From NCBI GenBank assembly GCA_029204225.1, contig CM055110.1, forward strand, positions 33,739,174 through 33,803,173: a stretch of 64,000 nt of DNA, in the 5' to 3' direction. Made by a program: the position numbers and the translations under genes. This DNA is from Diphasiastrum complanatum (taxonomy: Eukaryota; Streptophyta; Lycopodiopsida; Lycopodiales; Lycopodiaceae). Below, piece by piece: positions 45,966 to 57,004 of this stretch (the first letter of the stretch is position 1; every line of letters starts with the position of its first letter). The notes beneath the pieces are model-generated. The model was not told the origin of the DNA and ran no database searches. It saw nothing but the letters and a program-made list of their open reading frames with translations.

Positions 45966-46225
45966 GGCTTAGAGTTTCAAACTATAATTTAACAAATCAA
46001 TCTTAATGACGGAAGACCGTTTGTAAAAAGAAAAGAAATAAATAAATAAGAAACAATATCCGTTTTGATATGTGGGCATATACACGTGTGAATAACGTTC
46101 ATGTGGCTATCATCTTTAATGGAGGAATACAAAAGGTAGGTCGAGAGATTCTCGAAAATATGCTAGAAAGATTCTAGAAAGTTTTCCAAAATCTTCTTGC
46201 AGGATCCTAGGAAATGTGTCAGAAA
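45962..46225 (-). repeat. Terminal repeat between the two family G copies
   Basis: The sequence matches 51866-52128 closely (GCATGGCTTAGAGTTTCAAA, TGACGGAAGACCGTTTGTAA, CTATCATCTTTAATGGAGGA). It sits between copy 3 pol end and copy 2 gag start, which is the LTR position. The outer ends lack clear TG/CA and no primer site was seen, so whether it is the complete LTR is uncertain. Confidence 0.65.
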
Positions 46226-46600
46226 CTAACGAAAAGTTCTCGAAAATTTTTAGTAAGATACTAGAAAATTTCTCAAAAAATGAATAAAATTATAAACATC
46301 ACTCAAAAGAATGCTAGAAAATTTCTCAAAAAATTGAAAAAAAATGCTAGAAAAGATTCTAGAAAAATTCTCAAAAACGGTCCGCGAAAATTAAAACAAG
46401 TTGATTACAATTTGAGTGTTGCGAAATTTTTTTCAAAATTTTTTGAAGGATAATTTTGGAAGAATGCTAAAAAGTGGAAGAAAATTTCACGAAAAATTTC
46501 TAGAAAAGATTGCGATCAATTCTAGAAAAGATGAAAGAAAATTCGTGATAAATTCTAGAAAAATACTAGAAAATAATAAGAATAAAAAAAAATTCTTGTC
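46226..46600 (-). repeat. Degenerate CTAGAAAA-rich repeat region
   Basis: Dozens of GCTAGAAAA / TTCTAGAAAA / TTCTCAAAAA variants, mostly purine-rich. The same type of sequence lies 3' of the integrase at 53.99-54.33 kb, so it is part of the 3' untranslated end of family G elements. Confidence 0.6.
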
Positions 46601-47832
46601 AAAGGTAGTATTTCTTGAGTCTGGACCCATTAATATGTGTAGGTAATAGTTCGCCTTCAAGTGATTGGAGTTGTACAGAACCATTTTCAAACACTATGAC
46701 TTTATAGGGTCCAAGCCATCTCATATGGAGTTTTCCAGAGAATTTTTGATGTTGACTATCATAAATCAGCGCAAAGTCATCAGCTTTAAGATCACATTTT
46801 CTCATACGACTGTCATACTTCTTCTTCCTTTGTTCCTCGATTTCCTCCGTTAATTTTTGTAAATTCGTATGAGCTTCAGCTAGTTCTTCAATATTGGTCA
46901 ACCTTTTGTTAATACATTCTTCATCTGTTCGTTGAGCTTGAATACGAAAAGTTGTCACCTCAAATTCAATAGGCAAAATAGGATGCATACAATACGTAAG
47001 AAAATATGGTGTCTACTTCGTCGTGATTTTTTCTATGTTGTGATGAGCCCGAAAAACTGATGGTAGTTTTTGATCCCAATCCGTCACATGTGCAATAGTA
47101 ATTTTGTTCAAGATCTTACATAAAATTCCATACTCCTTCAGTAATTCAGTAAATTTCGCTAATTTTGATTCTCCAAGTGACTTTGAAAAATCCACAAATC
47201 TGCCAGGTGCATGTTCAATTAGTTCAGTAGAATCTGGTAAAATGATACCTTCTGTCATACTGGCCTTGGTATGGCCATGAATTTCACGCATGGTTGACTC
47301 CATAGATGTATTCTTGTCGTCAACCTGGTTCTTATTACCAAATTTGTATTTAGATTCGTCACTCGAATCATCAGACTCTTTTGAGTTCGTCTCTGCAACT
47401 TTAATTTCTTCATACGAAACATCCACTTTAGTGTTGCAGGCATCAAAAAATTCTTCTTCATCAGTATTCTCATAGCATTCAAAATATTGCACTTCGATGT
47501 CAAATGCATTAGCAAAAATATTTAAGGCATAAGAAGATTCTTTTGAGGTAAAACTGGTGTTAGACAATGGAGTTTCACTTTCATATTTGTCATGACTCCA
47601 GGTGATTATTTTTTCTGCTGCCTTACCTCGATTATTGGTCTCACCAGTCTGAAATCTCAACTCTCTGGATATCCAATGAACACTTGTGTTTGATTGATAA
47701 AGCCAGGGCCATCCAATTGGCACAAAATAAGATGACAAACCAAGTGGTTTGATAACTATGAAATTCATTGTAGAAGACGTGGCTTGAATATAAACAGTGA
47801 CATCCTTCAATTCTCCAATAGGTTTTTGTCAT
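46599..47832 (-). pseudogene. Gypsy family G copy 3: pol with RT and RNase H deleted
   Basis: After the protease the frame (47810-47013) runs through the pre-RT linker (GNKNQVDDKNTSMESTM, GIILPDSTELIEHAPGRF) and at LLKEY jumps straight to GILCKILNKITIAHVTDWDQ of integrase. Compared with the copy at 25.5-28.3 kb, all of RT, RNase H and the integrase catalytic core are gone. The integrase C-terminus (46988-46599, LHMRWLGPYKV, LKKYYL) follows one frame over. Confidence 0.85.
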
Positions 47833-48296
47833 GTTGAATCAACTAACTTGATATTTCGTTGTGTCGGTTGAATGCCAGTCAATCCCAAAGCATGAGCCAT
47901 GTCTTCTGTTATTATATTCATGCTAGAACCAGAGTCTATTGGCACTTTTTCAATCAGACATTTCACAATGGTAACATCAATTTCAGGTGCACCAAAATCA
48001 CCTAAATCAATAGACAAAACACCAACATCTGGAAAAGAATTTTTTTTCTTCTTTCTAGGGGCAGAAAGACCTTTCAATTGCTTTTTATAATAAGTGTTAT
48101 TGGCCAACAATTGCTCAAAGGTGATATTCGGATGAAGAGATCCAATATCAGTGACTATGTCATAGTCCTTCATTTTCGATTTCGAGATTGGCTTGTCAAT
48201 AACAGCACTAGACAATTTAGTCTTCGTTATTTCATCGTCCCCTTCCTTGAACGTGACCACCTTCTCTGCAGTAGCTGACTGAAGTTTAGTGTTCAT
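47829..48296 (-). CDS. Gypsy family G aspartic protease
   Basis: A 155-codon frame with VSIDLGDFGAPEIDV-type lead-in and the active site VPIDSGSSMNIITEDMAHAL (D-S-G). It follows the gag linker with a one-frame change at 48296 and leads into the pre-RT linker. It is the only protease copy of this family that reads cleanly here. Confidence 0.8.
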   Translation of the reverse strand: MNTKLQSATAEKVVTFKEGDDEITKTKLSSAVIDKPISKSKMKDYDIVTDIGSLHPNITFEQLLANNTYYKKQLKGLSAPRKKKKNSFPDVGVLSIDLGDFGAPEIDVTIVKCLIEKVPIDSGSSMNIITEDMAHALGLTGIQPTQRNIKLVDST

Positions 48297-49131
48297 AATT
48301 TTTTCGCTTCTGAAGAGATGTCCTTTGCGAATAATTTTGCAGCATCGCAGTCATAGTTGGGGTCATCCTTAAGATCTTCTTTAGTTATAGATTTGTTCGT
48401 CGTCTTGATAGACGATTTCTTCTTCGAAGGTTTTTTGTGCTTCATTGAAGATTTCTGTTCGGGTTTCGAGGAGCCTTTGCTTCTCGTTGTGACTTTGAAT
48501 ATCTTCTCTACGTCTCTTGGCCAGGACTGGTCATCTGTCTTTGCCAATTTTTCTTCAATAACATCAATCCTCTGCACAACAACATAAGTCGAAGCTTTTG
48601 CTTTCGAGTATGCAACAACTGGTGTTGCTACATACTGACATTTAAGTCGCGGCTTCTGTGACTGAGGGCAGTCAGGATACTTGTGGCCAGGCTCCCTGCA
48701 ATTCGAGCATAGTGGTACATAATTAATCGACTTTCGTGGCTGAGGACAGTCAGGAGAAAAATGTCTCGGCTCTCCATAGTTGTAGCAGTTGCCTAACACT
48801 AGATTAGTCATGGTTTGAGACTTCGATGGTCCAACGAATTCAGGAGGATTTTGTCTTCTTGGAGCGAACTTTGGTCTATCATGCTGTGCTGATGCTGTAG
48901 TACCTTGAAATAGTTAGTAGTCGCATCATTCTGAAAAATAAAAAGTACCTCCTGGGTAGGATCTTCAATATACTTGACATTCACAGTGGTGCAGTCTTCC
49001 TTAGTATGTCCAGAAGTTCCACATTTTGTACACCACATTCCTGAGTTGGAAGAAGACGCTTTTTGTCTTTTGCCTGCAACTTCAGAAATCTGCACTTTCA
49101 AATCATTAAACTTTTTATTAAGGTCAACCAT
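48293..49131 (-). pseudogene. Gypsy family G zinc-knuckle part of gag
   Basis: Two frames (49131-48808 and 48811-48293) carry three knuckle motifs: CTKCGTSGHTKEDC, CYNYGEPRHFSPDC (second cysteine replaced by Y) and CSNCREPGHKYPDC. They are followed by the lysine/serine-rich linker KPSKKKSSIKTTNKS. Zinc knuckles bind the genomic RNA during particle assembly. Confidence 0.85.
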
Positions 49132-49209
49132 ATTACTCTTCCAAAGCTTTTCAATTTTAGAAGTTGATGATTTATCCTCGATGATTTTTGTGTCGTCCTT
49201 TCACTTGGA

Positions 49210-51738
49210 TCATCGTTTACTTCTTTTTCCTCCTTTATTAGCTTCAGATTCTGATGAATCGCTGCTTTCGGACTTCGATCTTGAAGAACTGGTACTTGAG
49301 TTAGAATCTGAATCATCATCGCTATTACTAGAATCAGTTTTAGACTTACGAGATCTTTTAGTTGAGCATCGCTTTCGTGCTAGTTTTGAGGTCTCGAAGT
49401 TTTCAGCACTCGCTACTATTGCTGCTAAGGAGGTTATGTCCCCTTGTCTGCAATACTGATCAATCTTTGGTGGTGAACATTCCAAAAACCATTCAATCTG
49501 CATATCAACGAGATATACACCGGTTAGTTTTCCTATAAGGATTCAATTCTTCATGTAGTTTTTGGGCGAACTCCAAATTTTGTTGAGCCTCAATCAACAT
49601 CAAATCTTCCTTGGATCTCGTATAACGGGCAACTGGTAGGTTGCCGAATTCTTGAAGCTTAACAGGGAGCAATGTTCCATTGAACAGCTCCTAAGTTAAC
49701 TTTCTGTCTGCATCTGAATCACTACGTAGTGTGATTTCTTTACAATAGCGAGCTGAAAATCTTATGAAGGAGCTTTTAACACAAAGATTCTGAATGAAAA
49801 ACAATGTCTTTGCCGCAAAAGTTCCAAACTGGCAAAATGAATATGTACAAAATTGTTTATGATAGTGACTTCCTTCTGTCTTGCAGATTGTGTCGAATCT
49901 CCGCAAAATAATATGCAAGATTTCGCTCCCAATCCACGTAAAGTCTGAAAAGTTCAGGATAGGCCATATCTACATTAATCAGCAAATCTGCATCGTCAAA
50001 AGTGCCTAAATCCGCAACGACTTGTGGTTTGTACAGTTGAAACTGCGACTTTCGCTTCCAAAAATGTTGCTTATTGTCTTCATTTCGCAAAAATTGGAAT
50101 TCTTTGATTCGAATGTATTCGAGAGCATACATAATAGAAGAGCCTATGAATAACTCTACTGAACCGAAAGGCATGACCTGGAATTTACCTTGAATTATGC
50201 CCCAATGGAGACATCCTTTCTGCTCGATAGTTAACTAGGCCCATAACCAGAGAAAGTCGTCCTTGTCCCATGGTTGCTTCCAATCGTCAAAGGCGATGCC
50301 TACTGTGCCTGGTAGCATCATGTAATCCACATGCCATCGTAATTCAATGGTAAATGCTTGTGGACACCACTTTCAGAATCGTGCAACAAATGCATGAAAT
50401 CTTTCAGCACATACCTTCGACTCGTTTCGACATGTTCGCTTTGCTTGAGTAGTTACTTTGGCCAAGTCTTGAGTGCAACTCAGCAGCTAACTTCTGGTCT
50501 TCTAGCTGTTGCTTGAGATCTGACAATTCCTGTTCGAGCTTGTCGATCTTCGCGACTGTCTCCAAATACTCTGGATGGTCAGTAACTCTCGAGCAGGCAG
50601 GCACAACTTGAATTTGCCACGTCATCAATGCGTAGCAGGGCCTGAAGGTATTCTTCATGAGAGTGAGGCCCACTGCAAGTTGGGATCGCTTCACCAGATA
50701 GCTCCTTCAACTTAGCCAACTCTTCCTTGACAAGAGCCTTCGCATCCTCGAGCGGTTGCATGAAACTCGAAATTTTTTTAGCATCTGGCCTTGGAGCTGG
50801 TTTAGCTTTGAGAGGTCAATTGTAGTTGAGCCTGCATTGCTGCATAAGGCGAGCTTCTGTCTTTATTTGTGTGGCTCGTTCCTCCTGCAATTGTTTCTAG
50901 AGGGCGACATTGTGTTTATTTGTAGCCAACAACTGTTGTTTCAAAGAATCATTTTGAGTCTAAAAATTTACAGAGTTGGCCTCAATTGCCTTATTGGTCT
51001 GCTTCAAAGAATCAGCTTCATCTATTGTAGCCTAAAGTTGTGTTTCAAGAGAACAATTTCGTTTAATCAGTTGCGTGTTGTCTGATTCGAGCGACTCGAT
51101 CTTCTCGTAGGAATCTTTGAGAGAGTCTTGATACTTCCTCTCTACTTGTATCAAGTCCAGGATCGTCTTCTGATTATATCGATCAAAATCATAGATATCA
51201 ACCACTAAATTCTTGGCTTTCTTTGACATGTTGTGGAACCACTGGGGCTAGTTAGTTGGTTTGTCATCTTGGTCGTCTGCTACCCTAGTGTCACCTAATG
51301 GTGCTGCTCGTCCACTGCCTCAAGTGTCGGACTGAGTGGCATCGTCGTCCGAGGAGCTTGAACTCTTCTTCGCTTATGTGAGGCTGAAGTAGAGACTGGC
51401 TTTGATAAATCAGCAGTAGTGGCTCCATCGGTATCCATGGTCGTAGTAGTAGGTGCATCAGTCTGAGAAGCACCAGCATCAATATCCATAGCATCCATGG
51501 CTGGCACAACAACTATGTGGTGGCTGTGGTTGAAATAGTCAAGAGGCTAGAAAGGTCAATGGGTTTTGGAAGCAATAGCCTTCCCATCAGCATGGTTTTC
51601 TCTTGATCGTTTAACACTCCAAAATTGTCGAACGTGTGCTCTGACTCCAAATTTTGTTTGGTGTTTAATCCACCTCAAAAATCGCGACAGATCATAAGAG
51701 AGTGCTTGATCACAAAAATTTTGAGCGCAGAAAAGCAT
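49210..51738 (-). pseudogene. Gypsy family G copy 3 gag N-terminal region
   Basis: In order: a start frame rich in D, A and T with QAPRTTMPLSPTLEAVDEQ (51.5-51.3 kb), DFDRYNQKTILDLIQVERKY (51.2), coiled coil, QPLEDAKALVKEELAKLKEL (50.7), PEYLETVAKIDKLEQELSDL (50.6), HFWKRKSQFQLYKPQVVADL (50.1), DWERNLAYYFAEIRHNLQDR (49.9) and EWFLECSPPKIDQYCRQGDI (49.5). The gag domain seen in copy 2 at 44.2-43.9 kb is largely missing here (junction near 49510). Confidence 0.8.
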
Positions 51739-51865
51739 GAAAACGCAAGAAGAAAGTGTGAGGAAGAAAAATAGAAAATAATTTATGATATGCAGTAGCG
51801 GTGTGGAGAGGGTGATGACATGTCATGGTGACATGACATCTATCATTTCCATTATTAAGGGCGTG

Positions 51866-52128
51866 CATGGCTTAGAGTTTCAAACTATGATTTGACAGAT
51901 CAATCTTAATGACGGAAGACCGTTTGTAAAAAGAAAAGAAATAAATAAATAAGAAACAATAACATTTTTGATATGTGGGCGTACACACGTGTGAATAATG
52001 TTCACGTGGCTATCATCTTTAATGGAGGAATACAAAAGGTAGGTCGAGAGATTTTCGAAAATATGCCAGAAACATTCTAGAAAGTTTTGCGAAATCTTCT
52101 CGTAGGATCCTAGAAAATGTGTCAGAAA
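51866..52128 (-). repeat. Terminal repeat 5' of family G copy 3
   Basis: Partner of 45962-46225 with about 90 percent identity by eye; homology ends sharply at TTTCTGACACATTT (minus strand). It lies 5' of the gag start of copy 3, so it is the 5' LTR or its conserved part. Confidence 0.65.
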
Positions 52129-52189
52129 TCTGATGTATGTGTTTTGCAGAATTCAATTTGTACTAAAAACTCCAATTTTGTAATTGCAG

Positions 52190-52298
52190 AATACACTTTT
52201 TATCGATGACTTTTCTACTCGTCAAGGGGGCTTCAAACAACATTCATCATCTTTCCACAGGGATAGTGGCCTCGACCACTACTTGAGGCACTTTCAAG
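52190..52298 (+). CDS. Exon of an unknown plus-strand gene (1)
   Basis: Between a TTGTAATTGCAG acceptor and a CAAG/GTAATG donor the frame reads FIDDFSTRQGGFKQHSSSFH and DSGLDHYLRHFQ, ending one base into a codon. Joined to the next exon it continues in phase. The gene's upstream part is cut off or displaced by the family G repeat ending at 52128. I do not recognise the protein. Confidence 0.5.
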
Positions 52299-52428
52299 GT
52301 AATGAAATTTGCATTGCTCATTCCAAATTCAGTCTTATCTTATTAATTAGGTGGACATACATTTGCGAGAGCAAATAAAATAATTTTTGTGAAGAGATCT
52401 TATGTTTTAAACATATTAGGATTTGTAG

Positions 52429-52595
52429 ATGAGAATGTACCATTAAGGAGATCCCATTATTCATTGTATGCAACATATATAGAATTGAGTGGTAACAAGG
52501 ACAATGCGCATCTTCTGGATGAATATGCAAGTAGAGAATTACTACACGATAGCACAACAATTGGACAAGAGGATGAATCAGATACCTCTGAATGA
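52429..52595 (+). CDS. Terminal exon of an unknown plus-strand gene (2)
   Basis: After a GATTTGTAG acceptor the frame supplies the two bases that complete the split codon and reads DENVPLRRSHYSLYATYIEL, then an acidic C-terminus (TTIGQEDESDTSE) to the TGA at 52593. The 130-bp intron has good borders and consistent phase, which is strong evidence of a once-real spliced gene. Confidence 0.5.
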
Positions 52596-52979
52596 CGATT
52601 TGTATATACTAAAAATTGTGAATACAATTTACATTTGTAGCAACTTTGTATCTCTGAATTTTTAGCTTCTATATTGCTCAATAAATTTGCAAGCTTTTCT
52701 AAATTTGTGGTAATTTGAAGATGTTGTGCTCTGTCAAATTCGAACTCTATGGTAGAACCACTGAAATAATTGGCAAATATAGTTTCATTTTTCATTGGTT
52801 CCTCCATGCTGTGTATTTCGATGAAATGCTGCCCGTGCTTGCCAATGTGACTTCTCCATCCCTTGTGATGACCAGACACTTAGGCTTCAATATGTGTTTG
52901 CAAAAAATGTTGTATGATATCTTAGTATGTGCTGCACATGTCAAAATCGTAATGTCAGTCTTATGCTTGGATCAAAATA

Positions 52980-53534
52980 TATAATTTAATTGATAGCTGC
53001 TCTGAGCATGCATACTAACCATGTAATGAGTGATGTGATCCCATGCTTTTGATACTGCATCGACAAAATCGACGCAAGTCTTTTGTTATCAGTATTAGAA
53101 AATTTGTCTTTTCTTAATATCTCAATCATACTGTCAAGCTTTCTCCATACATCAACTTTCAATAATCTTGATTTTTCGGTCACTCCTAAGTCTTCAGTGG
53201 CAGCAACAATTTCTTTCCAGATTGAGTGTTGAATTTTTGAATCCTTACCAGTATGGTTTGATAGGAATCGACATGCGTTTGCTCTCGATGCTTGGCTTAG
53301 TTGGCATATTTCCTAACTTTCCAAAAAAGCTTTTCATCTTTTTGTATTTTTGACATGTCCCTTATGTAGTCTTGCGTTTGATAAAACATCTTCTAACCGA
53401 CAAATAGCTTCCTTCGCAACTAATGCTGGCTTACTATTCCATGCAAAAACAATATGAAGATAAACGAGCTTTTCTATTATCCTAACTTCTGCATGAAGAG
53501 TGCAAACACGCACATTTTTCAAGGGAATAGGCAA
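52980..53534 (-). pseudogene. Unknown conserved-looking minus-strand ORF with two stops
   Basis: One frame reads across about 180 codons with only two stops near 53337 and 53319: TLHAEVRIIEKLVYLHIVFA, ALVAKEAICRLEDVLSNARL, then QASRANACRFLSNHTGKDSK, WKEIVAATEDLGVTEKSRLL and WRKLDSMIEILRKDKFSNTD. It is predicted to be helical, with no transmembrane segment. A short related-looking frame at 52879-52640 (SGHHKGWRSHIGKHGQHF) may be a further exon. I do not recognise the family. Confidence 0.45.
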
Positions 53535-53717
53535 TACTGGCTTCTAGTTTGGATTTGCATTTTGTCTAGTAATTCATGTACATCTAGTTACATCTTTTGC
53601 CATTTTCATGCAGTATAAACAAGGATGTTTAGATGTAACACCGTGAGAGACATTATACATGCATTTCAGTGGTTTTAAATCACCTGTTATAAGTGCCATT
53701 CAACTTGAAAGTCTCCA

Positions 53718-53950
53718 TGTCATGCCCATGACTGGTCTTGGGTAGCGTGTCCATGCTAGGGACCAGTAGACCAACAACCCATAAGATCTTGAAAAAGATC
53801 GGATCCTTAGGTTACCAATTGGAACTCCCGGATGGATCGCAAGTGCAACCCGTATTTCACGTAGTCGTCTCAAAAAGAGTCTATGTGAAGGAGAGCATCT
53901 TGGATCTGGAGATCAGTTGGACCTGTTGGATGAATCATCGAGTGTATCTC
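53718..53950 (+). repeat. Rearranged fragment of the 491-7422 gypsy family
   Basis: The first 67 bp match the start of that LTR (TGTCATGCCCATGACTGGTC). The sequence then switches at an AAGATCTT junction to the integrase end (LKKIGSLGYQLELPDGSQ). In an element pol comes before the LTR start, so the order here is inverted by rearrangement. Confidence 0.7.
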
Positions 53951-53995
53951 GTCTTGAACCCGAAAAAGAATTTCTCTAAAAATTTTTTGGAGATA

Positions 53996-54200
53996 GATGC
54001 TAGAAAAATGCTCAAAAGGCTGAGAAGGCAGCTAGAAAAAGTTCTCGAAAAATTGGAGAAAGATGCTAGAAAAATACTCAAAGGCTGAAAAGACAGCTAG
54101 AAAGAGTTCTCGAAAAATTGGAGAAAGATGCTAGAAAATTTTGCAAAAACTATAAGGAAGATACTAGAAAAAATTCTTGAAAAAATGGAGAAAAATTCTA
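53996..54200. repeat. 65-66 bp tandem repeat, about 2.3 units
   Basis: Units begin GATGCTAGAAAAATRCTCAA and end CTCGAAAAATTGGAGAAA; copies at 53996-54061 and 54062-54126 and a partial one from 54127. The sequence is the CTAGAAAA-rich type found 3' of family G integrase. Confidence 0.8.
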
Positions 54201-54339
54201 GAAAAAATGCTAGAAAGTGGTAGAAAAATCATGAGTAATTCTAGAAAAAATAGGATAAAAGTTGCAAAAAATTTCAGAAAGAACCTAGAAAAGAATGAGA
54301 AAAAAAAAATTCTGGTCAAAAATAATATTTCTTGAGTCT

Positions 54340-55625
54340 GGACCCATTAATTCATGTCGGTAATAGTTCACCTTCAAGTAATTGGAGTTGCACAGAACCA
54401 TTCTCGAACACCTCTATGACTTTATAAGGTCCAACCCATCTCATATGATGTTTTCTAGACTTTTTGATGTCGACTTTAATAGATCAGCACAAAGTCATCA
54501 ACTTTAAGATCACTTTTCCTGATACGACTATCACATATGTTTTCTTCCGTTGTTCCTGGATTTCCTCCACAAAATTTTTGTGAATTTGTACAGGTTTCAA
54601 ATAGTTCTTCAGTAGTTGTCAACCTTTCGTTAATACATTTTGCATCTGTTCGTTGAGCTTGAACATGAAAGATCGTCATCTCAAATTCAATAGGTAAAAT
54701 AGGATGCATACCATAAGAAAATATGGTGTTTGCTTTGTCGTGATCTTTTCTGTGTTTTGATAAGCCCTGAGAACTAAAGGTTATTTCTGATCCCAATTAG
54801 TCACATGTGCGATAGTAATCTTGTTCATAATCTTGCATAGTATTCCATTAGCTCTCTCAGTCAACCCGTTTGCTTTTGGATTATAAGGGGTTGTCTTTCT
54901 GTGTTTAATTTGAAAATACGTCGTCAGCAGCCATATTGTGTCATTTAGAAAATGTGTACCACGGTCACTTACTAGTTTAAGAGGACAACCATATCTTGTG
55001 ATTATGGTTTGAATAAGAACGCTACGACAATTTTTGCATCGTTTTGTTTCGTCGCTTCTGCTTCAACATTCTTTGTAGCATTCGTTGCAACAAGAATATA
55101 TCGACACTTAGTGTGTCAAGTCACGGGTTTGATTGGACCGACAAAGTCAATCCCCCACTTCTCAAATGGTGCAAGAGGTAGGATTGGTGTCAACGGCCAA
55201 TTCCTTGCTTTTGTTGGCTTTCTAGATCTCTAGCATGGATCACACGAACAAATATAATTCAATACATCCTTGAACATAGTTGACCACCAGTACTTGGCAG
55301 TCAATATTTTATTAACAATGTTCTTTAAGTGTCTGCTAGCATCCTCTGAATGTAAGGCATGTACAACCTTTTTAATATCTTTAGTTTTGAGACATCTTCT
55401 TAGTTGATGATCAGCACCAAGCTTGTTCAAGACATTGTTAATAATGGTATAAGGTGCTACCTTATATTGAAAAACTGTCTTTTTCTCCAAATTATATCCA
55501 TCTGGATATATCTGATCCTTGAGATAAGTAATGATATCAAAATATAACAAATTCGTGGATGAGACTTTGAATAAGTTTTCATCTGGAAAATCATCATCAA
55601 TTGGTTTTTCAACTTTTCTCGTATT
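54340..55625 (-). pseudogene. Gypsy family G copy 4: integrase fragment
   Basis: From 55620 leftwards: RNase H/integrase linker (TYLKDQIYPDGYNLEKKTVF), zinc region (KILTAKYWWSTMFKDVLNYI, CSCDPC, HSEDASRHLKNI), WGIDFVGP-type sequence and RGTHFLN at about 54950, and the C-terminus (FVLIY) with a frameshift. The right end at about 55625 is abrupt. No gag or RT. Confidence 0.82.
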
Positions 55626-55629
55626 GAGA

Positions 55630-57000
55630 AATGGTGGGCTACCTCAATGGGCTTACTTCTTGCATGGAAAATTGGATTGTTTGAAAGAGCTTGTTTCAAG
55701 ATGTTATCACATTTGATGATAGGTAGATCTTCATTCTTGATGCACTGTAGCTCCATGAGAAGCTTCTTGATCCATAAGACTTCCTTGGTGGTTGATGTAA
55801 GGGCGTTGTACTCAATGTCAGAAATTAAGATAATGAGACTGTAACTTGTTTTTTGGATAACTAAGATACAAGATTGCCTCCAATAAAGATTTTTTAAGCA
55901 CTTGTGGACATTCTATCCACTTTATCCTTGCAAAGACTGAATATGAGAAAGCAACCATTGTTAGATCTTCTCCCTTTATAGATCAAATCCAATTGACTCA
56001 ATTTGTGCACACCAAAATCTTCCAAGATTAAACTTTACAAATGGAGTAACTCTATGTTTGACCAGGTAAAGACATGATGATAAAAAGTCACTAGGCACCT
56101 AGCCAAATTAGTCTTTTAGGTGTCGTGGGACCATCACCACTTAAGGTCCAGGGCGTTGTTGGGCAATGGCAGATTCCACCAAGTCATTAGTGTAGATTAG
56201 GGAAAGAAAAAATGTGAGGGCTCTAACACCCTATGTGTATAAGTCCAACTAGATGGGCATGCCATATTTTCATTTGTTATTCCAACATCATGACTCAAGT
56301 CATTAGTTCAACTAAATTTCACCTTCAATGAGTATCTTGCAAAAAGCTTTTGCAAGACATTCACACTATATTTATGTGAATTTGCAAAGTTTTACATTTT
56401 TCTTCAGGGATCTCGATCATTTGTGTCGTAGGTTTTTGTCTTTCAAAATAAAATTTCATCATATGCCCAAGCTTGTTGAAAATATAGCAGATATTCACTT
56501 TTTAAGCATTAATCTAGGATGTGAATTTCTTCTTTTTTTCTTCAGTGATTTCGTTGCCAATTTTTTCAATTCGTCAAAATATTTTGGAGCTTGGTCTAGA
56601 CTTCACTTCTTCTCCATCTTGGTTTTAGAGGTAGATGGAATATGTTGAAATTGCTTCATGGATGTAATTTCAACAAATGAAATTGCATCTAAGAGGCAAT
56701 TTCAATCTGATAAGCATCTTTGAGGTTTTGAAGCACATTTCTTTTGTACTCATTCCAATAATCAACATGCAACTAAGTCAATAATCAATTAGCAGAAGTG
56801 TGAATCAGAGTTGCTCCATCAACTCCATTGTATAAGATTATTTGATTTCACAGAATCAGAGATCATTAGAGAGAGTGAAAATATTTCAAGAAGTAGAGAT
56901 ACTATTCAATTTATAATCAACATAGTAGGATCATAGCAAGGACCGCCGAGTTCTCAAGCACAACGAAGCAAAGAAGAAGATGCAACAACATGATGGATGA
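55630..57000. other. No recognised genes
   Basis: AT-rich sequence with short frames of no clear character. GAAATTGCATCTAAG/CAATTTCA-like short repeats near 56640-56710 suggest an old LTR, but no signal is decisive. Confidence 0.4.
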
Positions 57001-57004
57001 TCTA

